Under the pieces are notes generated by a model. That model was not told the DNA's origin, made no database searches, and saw nothing but the letters and a program-made list of their open reading frames with translations. The translations under genes and the position numbers were made by a program. From NCBI GenBank assembly GCA_963758845.1, contig CAVWWX010000002.1, forward strand, positions 1,240,001-1,304,000: a stretch of DNA of 64,000 bases. Reading direction: 5' to 3'. Positions within the stretch are counted from its first letter, which is position 1; each line of letters opens with the position of its first letter. Of the stretch, positions 36,938 to 45,771 are shown one piece after another. The DNA comes from JBDTSW01 sp963758845. Lineage in GTDB: Bacteria > Actinomycetota > Thermoleophilia > Solirubrobacterales > 70-9.

Positions 36938-38054
36938 GTGACCCGCGTGGCACCGTCCTCATCCGACGACTTCCACGAGTTGGAGGCGCGGCAAGACCCG
37001 CGCCTCCTGAGAGCCCTCGACATGGTTGCCCCCGGCACCCAGCTGCGGGAGGGCATCGACAACATCATCCACGCCCGATCCGGTGCGCCTCCTGGTCATC
37101 GGCGAGATCGACGAGATCTCTTTCCTCTTCTCGGGCGGCATTCGCCTGGACGTCGATTACACGCCCGGCCTGCTGTACCAGGTGGCGAAGATGGACGGCG
37201 CGATCATCCTCGACCCCTCGGCCAGCCGAATCTCGTGGGCGAACGTCCAGCTGATGCCCGATCCGACGATCCTCTCGCTCGAGACGGGCACCCGCCACCG
37301 CACCGCCGAGCGCGTGTCGAAGCAGACCGACGCCCTGGTCATCGCCGTCTCGGCCCGCCGTGACGTGGTCTCGCTCTACGCGGAGGGCATCAAGTACATC
37401 CTGCAGGACATCCCAACGGTGCTGTCCAAGGCCAACCAGGGCCTGGCGACGCTCGAGAAGTACAGGGCGCGGCTCGACCAGATGTCGACCCGCCTGACGG
37501 CGGCAGAGTTCGCGGGCGAGGCGATGCTCTACGACGCACTCGCGCTGCTCCAGCGCGCCGAGATGGTGACGCGGATGGCCACCGAGGTCGAGCGCTACAT
37601 CATCGAGCTGGGCACCGAGGGCCGGCTGATCGAGATGCAGCTCGAGGAGAGCGTCGTCGGCGTCATGGCCGACCGCGCGGCGCTGGTTCGCGACTACTGC
37701 GCCGAGGACTCCGAGCAGCGGGTCGACACCGTCCTGCAGTCACTCGCCAAGCTGCCGCACGAGGAGGTGCTGGACTTCGGGCGCCTCGCCGAGCTCCTTG
37801 GCTACGACCGCAAGACGTCGACGGTCGAGTTTTCGATCTCGCCGCGTGGATATCGCGCCCTCTCGCGGATCCCGCGCCTGCCCCGGCTGGTGGCGCAGCG
37901 GCTGGTCCAGCATTTCGGCGACCTCGACGCGCTCATGGCCGCGTCAGAGAACGAGCTTGCATCCGTCGAGGGCGTTGGGGAGACGCGCGCCCGCGACATT
38001 CGCGAGGGCCTGCGAAGGCTCGAGGAGGTCGACCTGGTCGACCGGTACCCGTAA
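36938..38054 (+). pseudogene. disA: diadenylate cyclase DisA, frameshifted
   Basis: Together two frames give a 371-residue DisA. The first (GTG 36938) runs through DMVAPGTQLREGIDNIIHARSGA; removing one C at 37088 continues LLVIGEIDEISFLFSGG and the rest. The DAC active-site motifs KMDGAIIL and GTRHRTAERV are intact, as are the central helical domain and the C-terminal DNA-binding helix-hairpin-helix (SVEGVGETRARDI). The protein scans DNA and makes cyclic di-AMP. As sequenced the N terminus is cut off; codon use is normal on both sides, so an extra C from sequencing is a good alternative. Confidence 0.88.
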
Positions 38055-38060
38055 CCAGCA

Positions 38061-38080
38061 CGGCCGCTCACCTGCGGCCG
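38061..38080 (+). terminator. hairpin between disA and carD
   Basis: CGGCCGC (38061-38067) pairs with GCGGCCG (38074-38080) around TCACCT. No U-tract. Confidence 0.45.
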
Positions 38081-38139
38081 CCCCAGTAAACGAGAAGGGA
38101 GTACCCCAAATTCCGGACACAGCAGTAGTAGAGGACGAA

Positions 38140-38694
38140 GTGCTCGAGCTCGACGCGGATCTCGTCCCCGTCGAGTGCACCTTCGACGAGGGAGACAACG
38201 TCGTGTACCCGCACCACGGTGCCGGCGTCGTCCTCAAGAAGGAGAGCAGGGATCTGATGGGTGAGACGCGGGACTACCTCACGATCAAGATCCTCCACAA
38301 CGACATGACCGTCATGGTCCCCTGCGAGAACGCGCACCGCGCTGGCTTGCGCCGGGTTATCGGGGAGGACGATGTGAAGCGGGTAACCGATGTCCTCACC
38401 GGCGAGGTTTCGGACATGCCCAAGAACTGGAACCGCCGGTTCAAGTACAACCGCGAGAAGATCAAGACAGGCGACGTCTTCGAGCTCGCGGAGGTGGTCC
38501 GCAACCTGGCCATCCGCGAGATGGAGAAGGGCCTCTCGACCGGCGAGAAGCAGATGTACACGCGGGCGAAGAAGATCCTCGCCTCCGAGTTCATGTACGC
38601 GCGCGACACCGATGCCGACGGCGCGGAGGAGTACATCGACGGGCTGCTCGAGGAGCGGTTCGGCGACAAGGAGCCCGCCGGGGCCGCCGCCTAG
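38140..38694 (+). CDS. carD: CarD-family RNA polymerase-binding regulator
   Basis: 184 residues. The N-terminal Tudor-like domain (DEGDNVVYPHHGAGVVLKKE, then DYLTIKI and MTVMVP) contacts the polymerase beta subunit; the helical C-terminal domain (NWNRRFKYN, LSTGEKQMYTRAKKIL) contacts the promoter -10 region. CarD stabilises open complexes, chiefly at rRNA promoters. The GTG at 38140 has GAGGA upstream and starts the region of high third-position G/C; an ATT at 38110 behind GAAGGGAG is the alternative. Followed by ispD, as in mycobacteria. Confidence 0.93.
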   Translation: MLELDADLVPVECTFDEGDNVVYPHHGAGVVLKKESRDLMGETRDYLTIKILHNDMTVMVPCENAHRAGLRRVIGEDDVKRVTDVLTGEVSDMPKNWNRRFKYNREKIKTGDVFELAEVVRNLAIREMEKGLSTGEKQMYTRAKKILASEFMYARDTDADGAEEYIDGLLEERFGDKEPAGAAA

Positions 38695-38723
38695 GACGGC
38701 CTTCCCCGACCGGACGGACCGCG

Positions 38724-39434
38724 ATGACCGCTGCCGCACGCGCGACGGCGATCATCGCGGCCGCCGGCTCGGGCCGGCGCCTGGGGGCGGGTACTCCCAA
38801 GGCCCTGGTTCCGCTGGGTGGGCGGCCGCTGGCCGCCTGGTGCCTGGACGCGTTCGCCGGCGCGGCGACGATCGACCGGGTAGTGATCGCGGCCCCGGGC
38901 GGCCAGGTCGAAGAGCTGAGCCGGCTTGGCGCGCCGGTCGACGCCCAGGCGGTCGCGGGCGGGACCACCCGCGCCGAGTCGGTGGCCATCGCGCTCGAGC
39001 TCGTCGGCACCGAGTTGGTCGCCATCCACGACGCCGCTCGCCCCCTTGTCACCCCGGAGCTGATCGACGCCCTGGTCGAGCGGCTGGCGGCCGAGCCGGT
39101 CGCCGCCGGCGTTATCGCCGCCGCGCCGATCCGCGACACCGTCAAGCGCGCCGAGCGAGCGCGTTCCGGCGACACCGTCGTCCCGGTGGCCGCTACCGAG
39201 GACCGCGAGTTCCTGTGGGCGGCGCAGACCCCTCAGGTGTTTCGAGTGGAAGCGCTTCGCGGCGCCGTCGCCGCCGGCGGCGATCCCTCCGCCGCGACCG
39301 ACGAAGCCATGCTGCTCGAGCGCGTCGGCGGCACGATCCTGCTCCACCCGGCGCCGGCGACCAACCTCAAGGTCACGACCCCGGGCGACCTGCGCGTCGC
39401 CGAGCTCCTGCTGGGTGAGTACGGGGACGGGTAA
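38724..39434 (+). CDS. ispD: 2-C-methyl-D-erythritol 4-phosphate cytidylyltransferase
   Basis: 236 residues. The nucleotide-binding AIIAAAGSGRRLGAGTPKAL is the family N-terminal motif; VAIHDAARPLVTPEL and ATDEAMLLE are also conserved. It makes CDP-methylerythritol in the MEP isoprenoid pathway. In many bacteria ispF follows directly; here a DUF389 gene, a small membrane gene and a PHP gene intervene. Confidence 0.95.
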   Translation: MTAAARATAIIAAAGSGRRLGAGTPKALVPLGGRPLAAWCLDAFAGAATIDRVVIAAPGGQVEELSRLGAPVDAQAVAGGTTRAESVAIALELVGTELVAIHDAARPLVTPELIDALVERLAAEPVAAGVIAAAPIRDTVKRAERARSGDTVVPVAATEDREFLWAAQTPQVFRVEALRGAVAAGGDPSAATDEAMLLERVGGTILLHPAPATNLKVTTPGDLRVAELLLGEYGDG

Positions 39435-39446
39435 GGGCCGGCGGGC

Positions 39447-39605
39447 CTACCGCCGCAGCAGGACCCACATCAGCGCGCCCGAGAAGGCCAGGACGCCGAA
39501 CGAGAAGGCCGTGCCCGTGTTCGCGGTCCCGGCGGCGGCTGCGACCAGCGTGCCGGCGGCAAACGCCAGCGCCAGGATCGCCAGGTCGGTCGCGGTCCTA
39601 GGCAT
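39447..39605 (-). CDS. 52-residue two-helix membrane protein
   Basis: The frame starts at ATG 39605 (MPRTATDLAIL) and ends at TAG 39447. It holds two hydrophobic helices separated by a short Gly/Thr/Asn turn and ends LMWVLLRR. Nearly all third positions are G or C, as expected for a coding frame here. It overlaps the 3' end of the DUF389 gene by 8 bp, so it is the second gene of that operon. Function unknown. Confidence 0.6.
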   Translation of the reverse strand: MPRTATDLAILALAFAAGTLVAAAAGTANTGTAFSFGVLAFSGALMWVLLRR

Positions 39606-40617
39606 CGTGCGGGCTGCGGTATGTCGCGCTGCCCTCGCGCCGGCTGTGGCCGATCGGCAGCCCCGCCGCGGTGCGCGCCCCGTGCTGGAGGTGCTCGCGC
39701 CGGCGGCGCATGTAGATCCGGCGCTGGAGGTAGAGGGTGCCGATGCAGGCGAGGAAGATCGCGGACAGGTTGAGCAACAGCTGCTCGAGCGCTCCCGCCG
39801 CCTCGTCCCAATCGCCCAGCGCGCCGGCGACGCCGATGTTCGCCGCGGCGGGAATCGTCGTCACCGAGATCAGGACCCCCACCAGCGCGCCCGACTTGGC
39901 GTTGGTCAGCGACAGCACCCCGGCCATGCCGGCGATGAAGGCGACGATGAAGCTGAAGGCGTCCGGGTTCGAGATGAAGTCCGTGAAGGGGTGGCCCTCC
40001 TGCGAGAAGTCGTCGGGAACGAGGCCCGCCAGCTCGATCAGCAGCGTGAAGATCGCCGCGGCCAGGATCCCCACCACGAGCCCCACCGACAGGGCCACCA
40101 GCGATCGCCGCGCCAGCTCCAGACGCCGCTGAACGGCCGCCACGGACAGCCCGGCGATGGGCCCGAACTCCGGTCCCACCACCATCGCTCCGATGATCAG
40201 GATGAGCTGGTCGGTCAGGATCCCGACCGCCGCGATGAACATCGCGAGCGTCATGAACGCCAGGAAGCTCGCCGACAGTTCGATGTTCTCGGACGTCCGC
40301 GACTCGACCTCCTCCCACACCACGGCGTCGGTCGGCATCCCCTCGGCGGCGTGAACCGCGCGGTCGGCGGGCTCGGAGACCAGCGAGTCGATGTCCTCCA
40401 TCGCGATCGACCCATCCCGGTGGATCTCCAGCTCCTTGAGGTCAGAGACGATCACGCTGGCGTCCTCGCGCGCAACGTCGCAGAGGATCACGTCGCCCTC
40501 GGGCCGCTTGGCGGCGCGCTCGAGGAAGATCAGGTTGCAGACCGACGGCGTGTTCTCGAGCAGATCCATCGCGTGCTCGCTCTGGTGGCTCGGGACGACG
40601 ATCCGCAGGTGGACCAC
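39598..40617 (-). CDS. DUF389 (TIGR00341-type) integral membrane protein
   Basis: 339 residues. An N-terminal soluble domain of about 130 residues (VVHLRIVVPSHQSEHAMDLL onward) precedes six or so membrane segments with the DUF389 pattern: ILIIGAMVVGPEFGPIAGLS and ISVTTIPAAANIGVA. The role is unknown; similar proteins have been called hydrophobic-domain or ion-handling proteins without proof. GTG at 40617 is chosen because a TACGCT box ends seven bases upstream, shared with the divergent gene. Confidence 0.85.
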   Translation of the reverse strand: MVHLRIVVPSHQSEHAMDLLENTPSVCNLIFLERAAKRPEGDVILCDVAREDASVIVSDLKELEIHRDGSIAMEDIDSLVSEPADRAVHAAEGMPTDAVVWEEVESRTSENIELSASFLAFMTLAMFIAAVGILTDQLILIIGAMVVGPEFGPIAGLSVAAVQRRLELARRSLVALSVGLVVGILAAAIFTLLIELAGLVPDDFSQEGHPFTDFISNPDAFSFIVAFIAGMAGVLSLTNAKSGALVGVLISVTTIPAAANIGVAGALGDWDEAAGALEQLLLNLSAIFLACIGTLYLQRRIYMRRRREHLQHGARTAAGLPIGHSRREGSATYRSPHDA

Positions 40618-40636
40618 GGCAGCTAGCGTACCGGCG
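40618..40636. promoter_or_regulatory. 19-bp divergent promoter with overlapping -10 boxes
   Basis: The 19 bp between two divergent GTG starts contain TAGCGT (40624-40629, plus) and TACGCT (40630-40625, minus), overlapping by five base pairs. Each ends seven bases before its start codon. Both mRNAs would be leaderless, and one polymerase would block the other. Confidence 0.6.
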
Positions 40637-41461
40637 GTGCTCACGGACTATCACGTGCACCTGCGTCCCGACGAGCCCGACACGCCGCCCGATCGCTATT
40701 TCACCCAACAGAACGCCGACCGCTACCTCGCCGCGGCCGCCGACGCCGGGATCGAGGAGCTGGGCGTCTCCGAGCACATCCACCGCTTCGCCGACTCGCT
40801 CGAGCTATGGCGTCACGAGTGGTGGGAGCAGCAGGCGTTCGACGACCTCGCCGCCTACTGCGAGTTCGTCCGCAGCACGCCGCTCAAGCTCAGTATCGAG
40901 ATGGACTACCTGCCCACCCAAGAGGACCGCACGGCCTCGCTGCTCGACGCGCACGACTTCGATTACGTGATCGGCTCGGTCCACTTCCTTGGCGAGAGCG
41001 CGGTCGACCACGACGGGTGGGACGTGTGGGACGGCGCCGGGGACGCCGATGAGATCTGGCGCCGCTACTTCGAGACGGTCGCCCAGGCCGCTCGCTCGGG
41101 GCTCTTCGACGTCCTCGCTCACCCCGATCTCGTCAAGGTCTGGGGCCCCGAGCGCCCGGAGCCCGAGCTCGATCCCCGCTTTCACTACGAGCCGCTGGTC
41201 CAGGCCGTGGCCGAGACCGGCGTGGCCGTCGAGGTGTCGACCGCCGGCCTGCGAAAGCCGGTCGAGGAGCTCTATCCGGCTCCCGCCCTCGCCCAGATGC
41301 TGGTCGACGCCGGCGCCTCGTTCTCGCTCTCTTCCGACGCCCACCTGCCCGAGCACATCGGCTGGGAGTACGAGCGCGCGGTCGATGCCATGAAGGGGTG
41401 GGGCATCCACGAGGTGAGCGTCTTCGACCGCCGCGAACGGTGGATGGAGCCACTGGGATGA
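40637..41461 (+). CDS. PHP-domain phosphatase, histidinol-phosphatase family
   Basis: 274 residues. The PHP metal sites are visible: DYHVHL at the start, EHIHR near residue 46, the E-M-D of IEMDYLP, GSVHFL, and AHPDL plus SSDAH near the C terminus. This is the trinuclear metal centre of HisK-type histidinol phosphatases and related phosphoesterases. It could complete histidine synthesis or hydrolyse another phosphate ester. It overlaps ispF by 4 bp (ATGA), so they share an mRNA. Confidence 0.85.
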   Translation: MLTDYHVHLRPDEPDTPPDRYFTQQNADRYLAAAADAGIEELGVSEHIHRFADSLELWRHEWWEQQAFDDLAAYCEFVRSTPLKLSIEMDYLPTQEDRTASLLDAHDFDYVIGSVHFLGESAVDHDGWDVWDGAGDADEIWRRYFETVAQAARSGLFDVLAHPDLVKVWGPERPEPELDPRFHYEPLVQAVAETGVAVEVSTAGLRKPVEELYPAPALAQMLVDAGASFSLSSDAHLPEHIGWEYERAVDAMKGWGIHEVSVFDRRERWMEPLG

Positions 41462-41919
41462 GCGCCCGGATCGGCGTCGGCTACGACTCGCACCGCTTCG
41501 CCGAGGGCCGGCGGCTCGTCCTCGGCGGGGTGGAGATCGATCACGACATGGGGCTCGATGGGCACTCGGACGCGGACGTCGTGACCCATGCCGTGATCGA
41601 CGCCGTGCTGGGCGCCGCCGGCCTGGGCGACCTGGGGACCCACTTCCCCCCAAGCGACGAGCGCTGGCGAGACGCCGATTCCCTGGATCTCCTTCGCATA
41701 GCGCTCACCCAGGTCCGGGGGGTCGTCGGCAACGTCGACGTCACCGTGGTCTGCGAGCAGCCCGCGATCGGTCCGCACCGGCCCGAGATCGAGCGCCTGC
41801 TCGCCGAGGTCCTGTCGGCCCCCGTCAACGTCAAGGCGACCACAAACGAGGGCATGGGCTTCATCGGTCGCGGCGAGGGCATCGCGGCGATCGCAGTCGC
41901 CATCCTCGACGTGGGGTGA
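41458..41919 (+). CDS. ispF: 2-C-methyl-D-erythritol 2,4-cyclodiphosphate synthase
   Basis: 153 residues, normal length. GVGYDSHRF holds the first zinc ligands, GHSDADVVTHAVIDA the next, and GFIGRGEGIAAIAVA the C-terminal signature. It cyclises CDP-ME-2-phosphate in the MEP pathway. ATG at 41458 overlaps the PHP gene stop; a longer frame to 41398 would read through that gene. Confidence 0.96.
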   Translation: MSARIGVGYDSHRFAEGRRLVLGGVEIDHDMGLDGHSDADVVTHAVIDAVLGAAGLGDLGTHFPPSDERWRDADSLDLLRIALTQVRGVVGNVDVTVVCEQPAIGPHRPEIERLLAEVLSAPVNVKATTNEGMGFIGRGEGIAAIAVAILDVG

Positions 41920-41943
41920 CCGTCTCGCATTAGGCTCCATCCG

Positions 41944-43584
41944 ATGGATCTCGGATCGCTCTCCAAGCGCGTGAGCATCGGCCCGCTGGGGCCGATCTCC
42001 GACGTGCCCTTCAACCTGCGGACCCTTCACGGCGCCGGCGTGATCCGCCCGGTCCGTCCCGACAAGCTCGCCCGGACCGTCCGCGAGCTGATCCGCTACG
42101 GGCCGTCGCCGGCCGCCGGCATCGCCGGGGCGGCGATCAACCACCCCGACGAGGTCGCCCTGATCGACGAGCTCGGCGAGCTGACCTTCCGCGACCTGCA
42201 CCTGCGTTCCAACGCGTTGGCCAACGGCCTCCTCGACGAGGGGATCAAGGCCGGCGACGGCATCGCGATCATGGCGCGCAATCACCGCAACTTCGTCGAC
42301 CTCACGCTCGCAGTCGCGAAGATCGGCGCTCACGGCCTGTACCTGAACACGATGTTCTCCGGACCCCAGCTCGAGGGCGTGATGGAGCGCGAGGAGCCGG
42401 TAGCCCTGGTCTACGACGAGGAGTTCGGCGAGCTCCTCGGCGAGGCGGACGCCGGCAAGGACGCCAAGCGCTACATCGCCTGGAACGAGGGCGACGTCTC
42501 GCCGACGACGATCGACGCCCTGATCGAGGCGCACAGCGACGCCACGCCCCCGTCCCCCGAGGACTCGAGCCGGTTCATCATCCTCACGTCCGGGACGACG
42601 GGGACCCCCAAGGGCGCCCAGCGCTCGGCGCCTGACACGCTGGCGCCGCTCGCGGCAATGTTCTCGGTGATCCCGCTGCATTCGCGCGAGAACACGGTGA
42701 TCGCCGCTCCGCTCTTCCACTCGTGGGGCTTCGCCCACTTCCAGCTGGGGCTGGCGCTCAACTCGACCTACGTCGTGATGCGGAAGTTCGACCCCGAGGC
42801 CGTGCTCAAGGCGATCGAGGAGCACGAGGCCACAGCGCTCGTTGTCGTGCCGGTGATGATGCAGCGCATCCTCCAACTGGACAAGGAGACGCTCGCCAAG
42901 TACGACCTGCCGAGCCTCCGCGTCACCGCCGTCAGCGGCTCGGCCCTGCCGGGGCCGCTGGCCGAGAAGTGGATGGACCAGTTCGGCGACAACCTCTACA
43001 ACCTCTACGGCTCGACCGAGGTCGCCTGGGCCACGATCGCGACGCCCAAGGACCTGCGCGAGGCGCCCGGGACCGCCGGCCGCCCGCCCCGCGGCACGAT
43101 CGTCAAGATCGTCGACGAGAAGGGCGGGGGCGAGGTCGACGAGGGCGAGACCGGCCGCGTCTTCGTGGGCAACGACATGGCGTTCGAGGGCTACACCGGC
43201 GGCGGTGGCAAGGACGAGTACCAGGGGCTGCTCTCATCCGGGGACGTCGGACACTTCGATGATGCTGGCCGCCTGTTCATCGACGGGCGCGACGACGAGA
43301 TGATCGTCTCCGGCGGCGAGAACGTCTTCCCTCGCGAGGTCGAGGACCTGATCGCCGGCCACGAAGCCGTGAAGGAGGTCGCCGTCATCGGGGTCGACGA
43401 CGACGAGTGGGGCCAGCGCCTGAAGGCCTTCGTGGTGACCGAGGGCGGCGACCTCTCCTCCGACGAGGTCAAGCAGCTCGTCAAGTCGAACCTCTCCTCC
43501 TACAAGGTCCCGCGCGACGTCGAGTTCCTCGACTCGCTGCCCCGCAACGCGACGGGCAAGGTCCTCAAGCGCGAGCTGACCTAG
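41944..43584 (+). CDS. acyl-CoA synthetase (AMP-forming)
   Basis: 546 residues of the ANL superfamily. LTSGTTGTPKGAQRS is the P-loop-like AMP-binding motif (A3), YGSTEVAW is A5, FIDGRDDEMIVSGGENVFP is A7/A8, and a lysine near the end (ATGKVLKREL) is the catalytic A10 residue. It activates a fatty acid or other carboxylate as acyl-CoA. TAGGCT ends seven bases before the ATG (leaderless). Together with other genes of this window it suggests active lipid use; the chain length is unknown. Confidence 0.92.
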   Translation: MDLGSLSKRVSIGPLGPISDVPFNLRTLHGAGVIRPVRPDKLARTVRELIRYGPSPAAGIAGAAINHPDEVALIDELGELTFRDLHLRSNALANGLLDEGIKAGDGIAIMARNHRNFVDLTLAVAKIGAHGLYLNTMFSGPQLEGVMEREEPVALVYDEEFGELLGEADAGKDAKRYIAWNEGDVSPTTIDALIEAHSDATPPSPEDSSRFIILTSGTTGTPKGAQRSAPDTLAPLAAMFSVIPLHSRENTVIAAPLFHSWGFAHFQLGLALNSTYVVMRKFDPEAVLKAIEEHEATALVVVPVMMQRILQLDKETLAKYDLPSLRVTAVSGSALPGPLAEKWMDQFGDNLYNLYGSTEVAWATIATPKDLREAPGTAGRPPRGTIVKIVDEKGGGEVDEGETGRVFVGNDMAFEGYTGGGGKDEYQGLLSSGDVGHFDDAGRLFIDGRDDEMIVSGGENVFPREVEDLIAGHEAVKEVAVIGVDDDEWGQRLKAFVVTEGGDLSSDEVKQLVKSNLSSYKVPRDVEFLDSLPRNATGKVLKRELT

Positions 43585-43624
43585 GCCGCATACCCCTGCC
43601 CTCGACGGGTAGGGGCGCACCCGG

Positions 43625-45127
43625 ATGAGAGGCGAAGACGCACTTCCCGGCCGGCCGATCTCTCCGTGGGCGGAGGTGGCGCGTCGCCGGAACCGCCCTG
43701 AGCTGTCGGCGGAACGCCGAGCCGACGTCGTCGTCGTCGGCGCGGGCATGCTGGGGCTGACGACCGCGGCCCTGCTTGCCCGCGAGGGCGCGGACGTGGT
43801 GGTGGTCGAGGCCGGTCGCATCGGCCAGGGGGTAACCGGGCGGACGACGGCGAAGCTCTCGTCGCTGCAAGGTCTCGCCTACACGTCGCTGGAGAACCAG
43901 CACGACACCGAGACCGCCCGCGTGTACGCCGATGCGAACGAGGCGGGAATCGAGATCATCGGTGAGCTGGTCGCGGAGCACGAGATTGCCTGCGACCTCC
44001 GGCGCAAGCCCAACTACACGTTCGCCGACGACCCCTCTCAGCGTGCCGATGTCGAGGCGGAGACCGAGGCGGCGCAGCGCGCGGGGCTCGCGGCGGAGTT
44101 CACCGAGACGACGGATCTCCCCTTCCCGGTCCATGGCGCCGTGCGCGTACCGGATCAGGCTGAGTTCCACCCCGTCCGCTATCTGTTGGGCCTGGCGGAC
44201 GCGATCGATGCCGATGGGCAGCGGGTCTTCGAGCGCAGCCGCGTGGAGCAGGTCCGTGGCGGCGAGGTACGGACCGAGGCCGGCCATCGGGTGAGCGCCG
44301 ACCGGGTCGTCCTGGCCACCCACCTGCCGATCCTTGACCGCGGCGGCCACTTCTCGCTGGTCGAGCCGGTGCGGTCGCACGGCCTCGGGGTTCATCTCGA
44401 TGGTCCCCACCCGCAGGGCATGTACCTGAGCGCGGGCGACCCTGCTGTCTCGCTGCGTTCGCACCCACTCGACGGCGAGGAGCTGCTCGTGCTCGGTGGC
44501 CGCTCGCAGCGAATGGGGACCGGGGATCCCGCCGACGATTTCGTCGCGCTGGCCGCGTACGCGCGCGAGCGGCTGAACGCGGACCGGATCGGCTACCGAT
44601 GGTCCGCTCACGACTACATGCCCGCCGACGGCCTGCCCCTCGTCGGCCCGCTCTGGCCGTTCGGAGGCGGCATCCTCTTCGCAACCGGTATGCGCAAATG
44701 GGGCCTCGCGATGGGGGCAGCGGCGGCCCGCATGCTGGCCGATGCCGCGCTCGAGCGCGAGAACGAGTGGGCGGAGACCTTCGATCCAAGGCGGCTTCCG
44801 ACCCCCGGCGCCGTCGCCGAGCTGGCGAAGAACGGCATGATCACGGCAGCGCATCTGATCGGCGACCGCGTCAAGCGGGATGGCGCCGGCGAGGGGCTCG
44901 CCAAGGGCGAGGGGGCGGTCACCGACGCCGGCCTCGGCAAGGCCGCGGTCTACCGCGACGATGCGGGCAAGCTGCACAGGCTCTCCGCGCGGTGCACCCA
45001 CCTAGGCTGCATCGTGGCCTGGAACCGTGCCGAGCGGACCTGGGATTGCCCGTGTCACGGCTCGCGCTTCGCCGCGACCGGGGAGGTCATAGACGGTCCG
45101 GCGATCGCGCCGCTGGCCTCGGGCTGA
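43625..45127 (+). CDS. FAD-dependent oxidoreductase with C-terminal Rieske domain
   Basis: 500 residues. Residues about 35-390 are a DAO-type FAD domain beginning VVVGAGMLGLTTAALLAREG; residues about 435-500 are a Rieske [2Fe-2S] domain with C457-T-H459 and C475-P-C-H478. Such fusions oxidise amino or amine substrates and pass electrons to or from the cluster; the natural substrate is not known. No membrane segment is seen. The gene follows the acyl-CoA synthetase by 40 bp with no clear terminator. Confidence 0.9.
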   Translation: MRGEDALPGRPISPWAEVARRRNRPELSAERRADVVVVGAGMLGLTTAALLAREGADVVVVEAGRIGQGVTGRTTAKLSSLQGLAYTSLENQHDTETARVYADANEAGIEIIGELVAEHEIACDLRRKPNYTFADDPSQRADVEAETEAAQRAGLAAEFTETTDLPFPVHGAVRVPDQAEFHPVRYLLGLADAIDADGQRVFERSRVEQVRGGEVRTEAGHRVSADRVVLATHLPILDRGGHFSLVEPVRSHGLGVHLDGPHPQGMYLSAGDPAVSLRSHPLDGEELLVLGGRSQRMGTGDPADDFVALAAYARERLNADRIGYRWSAHDYMPADGLPLVGPLWPFGGGILFATGMRKWGLAMGAAAARMLADAALERENEWAETFDPRRLPTPGAVAELAKNGMITAAHLIGDRVKRDGAGEGLAKGEGAVTDAGLGKAAVYRDDAGKLHRLSARCTHLGCIVAWNRAERTWDCPCHGSRFAATGEVIDGPAIAPLASG

Positions 45128-45184
45128 CCGTTAGCGGCCGCTGCGCCCGGGTATTCGCGCGGCAGTGACGATAGGAGTCCATTC

Positions 45185-45280
45185 ATGCCACCTCGCGGCG
45201 TCAAGCAGATGGGCATCGACGGCCGCTCGAAGATGACCTGGCGCCAGCTGGTCAGCGCGATCAACGGCAAGAAAAGCTAG
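45185..45280 (+). CDS. 31-residue basic protein
   Basis: ATG at 45185 is preceded by AGGAG with a 7-bp gap, one of the better ribosome sites in the window. The product (MPPRGVKQMGIDGRSKM, then TWRQLVSAINGKKS) is basic and soluble, with a short amphipathic helix. It lies 57 bp after the FAD/Rieske gene and ends on a CTAG shared with the convergent SRPBCC gene. Too short to assign. Confidence 0.5.
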   Translation: MPPRGVKQMGIDGRSKMTWRQLVSAINGKKS

Positions 45281-45771
45281 ATCTCGGCGGGCTCGCGCTC
45301 GGCTCGGCGGCGGGCGGCCTCGGCGCGAAGGCGCTCGTGCTCGACCTGCCGCTTCAGCTGCTGGAGCGACTTGCGGAGGCTGCCGCCCAGGCTGGGCGAC
45401 GCGACGAGCTCGGCGATCCAGCCCGGGATGCCGGCTCCGGCCACGCCGTAGGCGTAGCGCAGCTCGACCCGGGTGCCGCCGTCGGGCGTCTCGCGCAGGC
45501 GCCAGCGGCCGCGCTGGTCGACGCCCATCACCGAGCTCCAGGCCAGCTCGCGCTCGGGCTGCCATTCGACGACCTCGATCAGGCCGCCGACCTCGGCCGA
45601 TCCAACGCGGATCAGCATCCGGTAGCGCGCGCCAAGCCCCTGGCGCTGGTCGCCCTCGACCTCCCAGCGGGTGATGCCCGACATGAAGTGGAGGTAGTTC
45701 GAAGGCTCGGCGATGTGATCCCAGACCAGCTTCGGCGGCGCCGAGATCACGATGGACTCGTTCAGGCGCAT
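45277..45771 (-). CDS. SRPBCC family protein
   Basis: 164 residues: a START-like lipid-binding fold starting MRLNESIVISAPPKLVWDHI, with a central WQPERELAWSS strand and a final long helix rich in Arg and Glu. The family carries hydrophobic ligands or acts as polyketide cyclase/aromatase. Its start overlaps the stop of the upstream acyltransferase (TGATG), so it is the second gene of a lipid operon and may bind that enzyme's substrate or product. Confidence 0.82.
   Translation of the reverse strand: MRLNESIVISAPPKLVWDHIAEPSNYLHFMSGITRWEVEGDQRQGLGARYRMLIRVGSAEVGGLIEVVEWQPERELAWSSVMGVDQRGRWRLRETPDGGTRVELRYAYGVAGAGIPGWIAELVASPSLGGSLRKSLQQLKRQVEHERLRAEAARRRAEREPAEI

Noticed and set aside
37075..37095. 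Programmed frameshift in disA
   Set aside because: No slippery heptamer, internal ribosome site or downstream stem was seen; an extra C explains it more simply.
38110..38139. ATT start for carD behind GAAGGGAG
   Set aside because: The ten codons to GTG 38140 have poor third-position G/C, and GTG has its own GAGGA site. Not excluded, but the GTG is the safer call.
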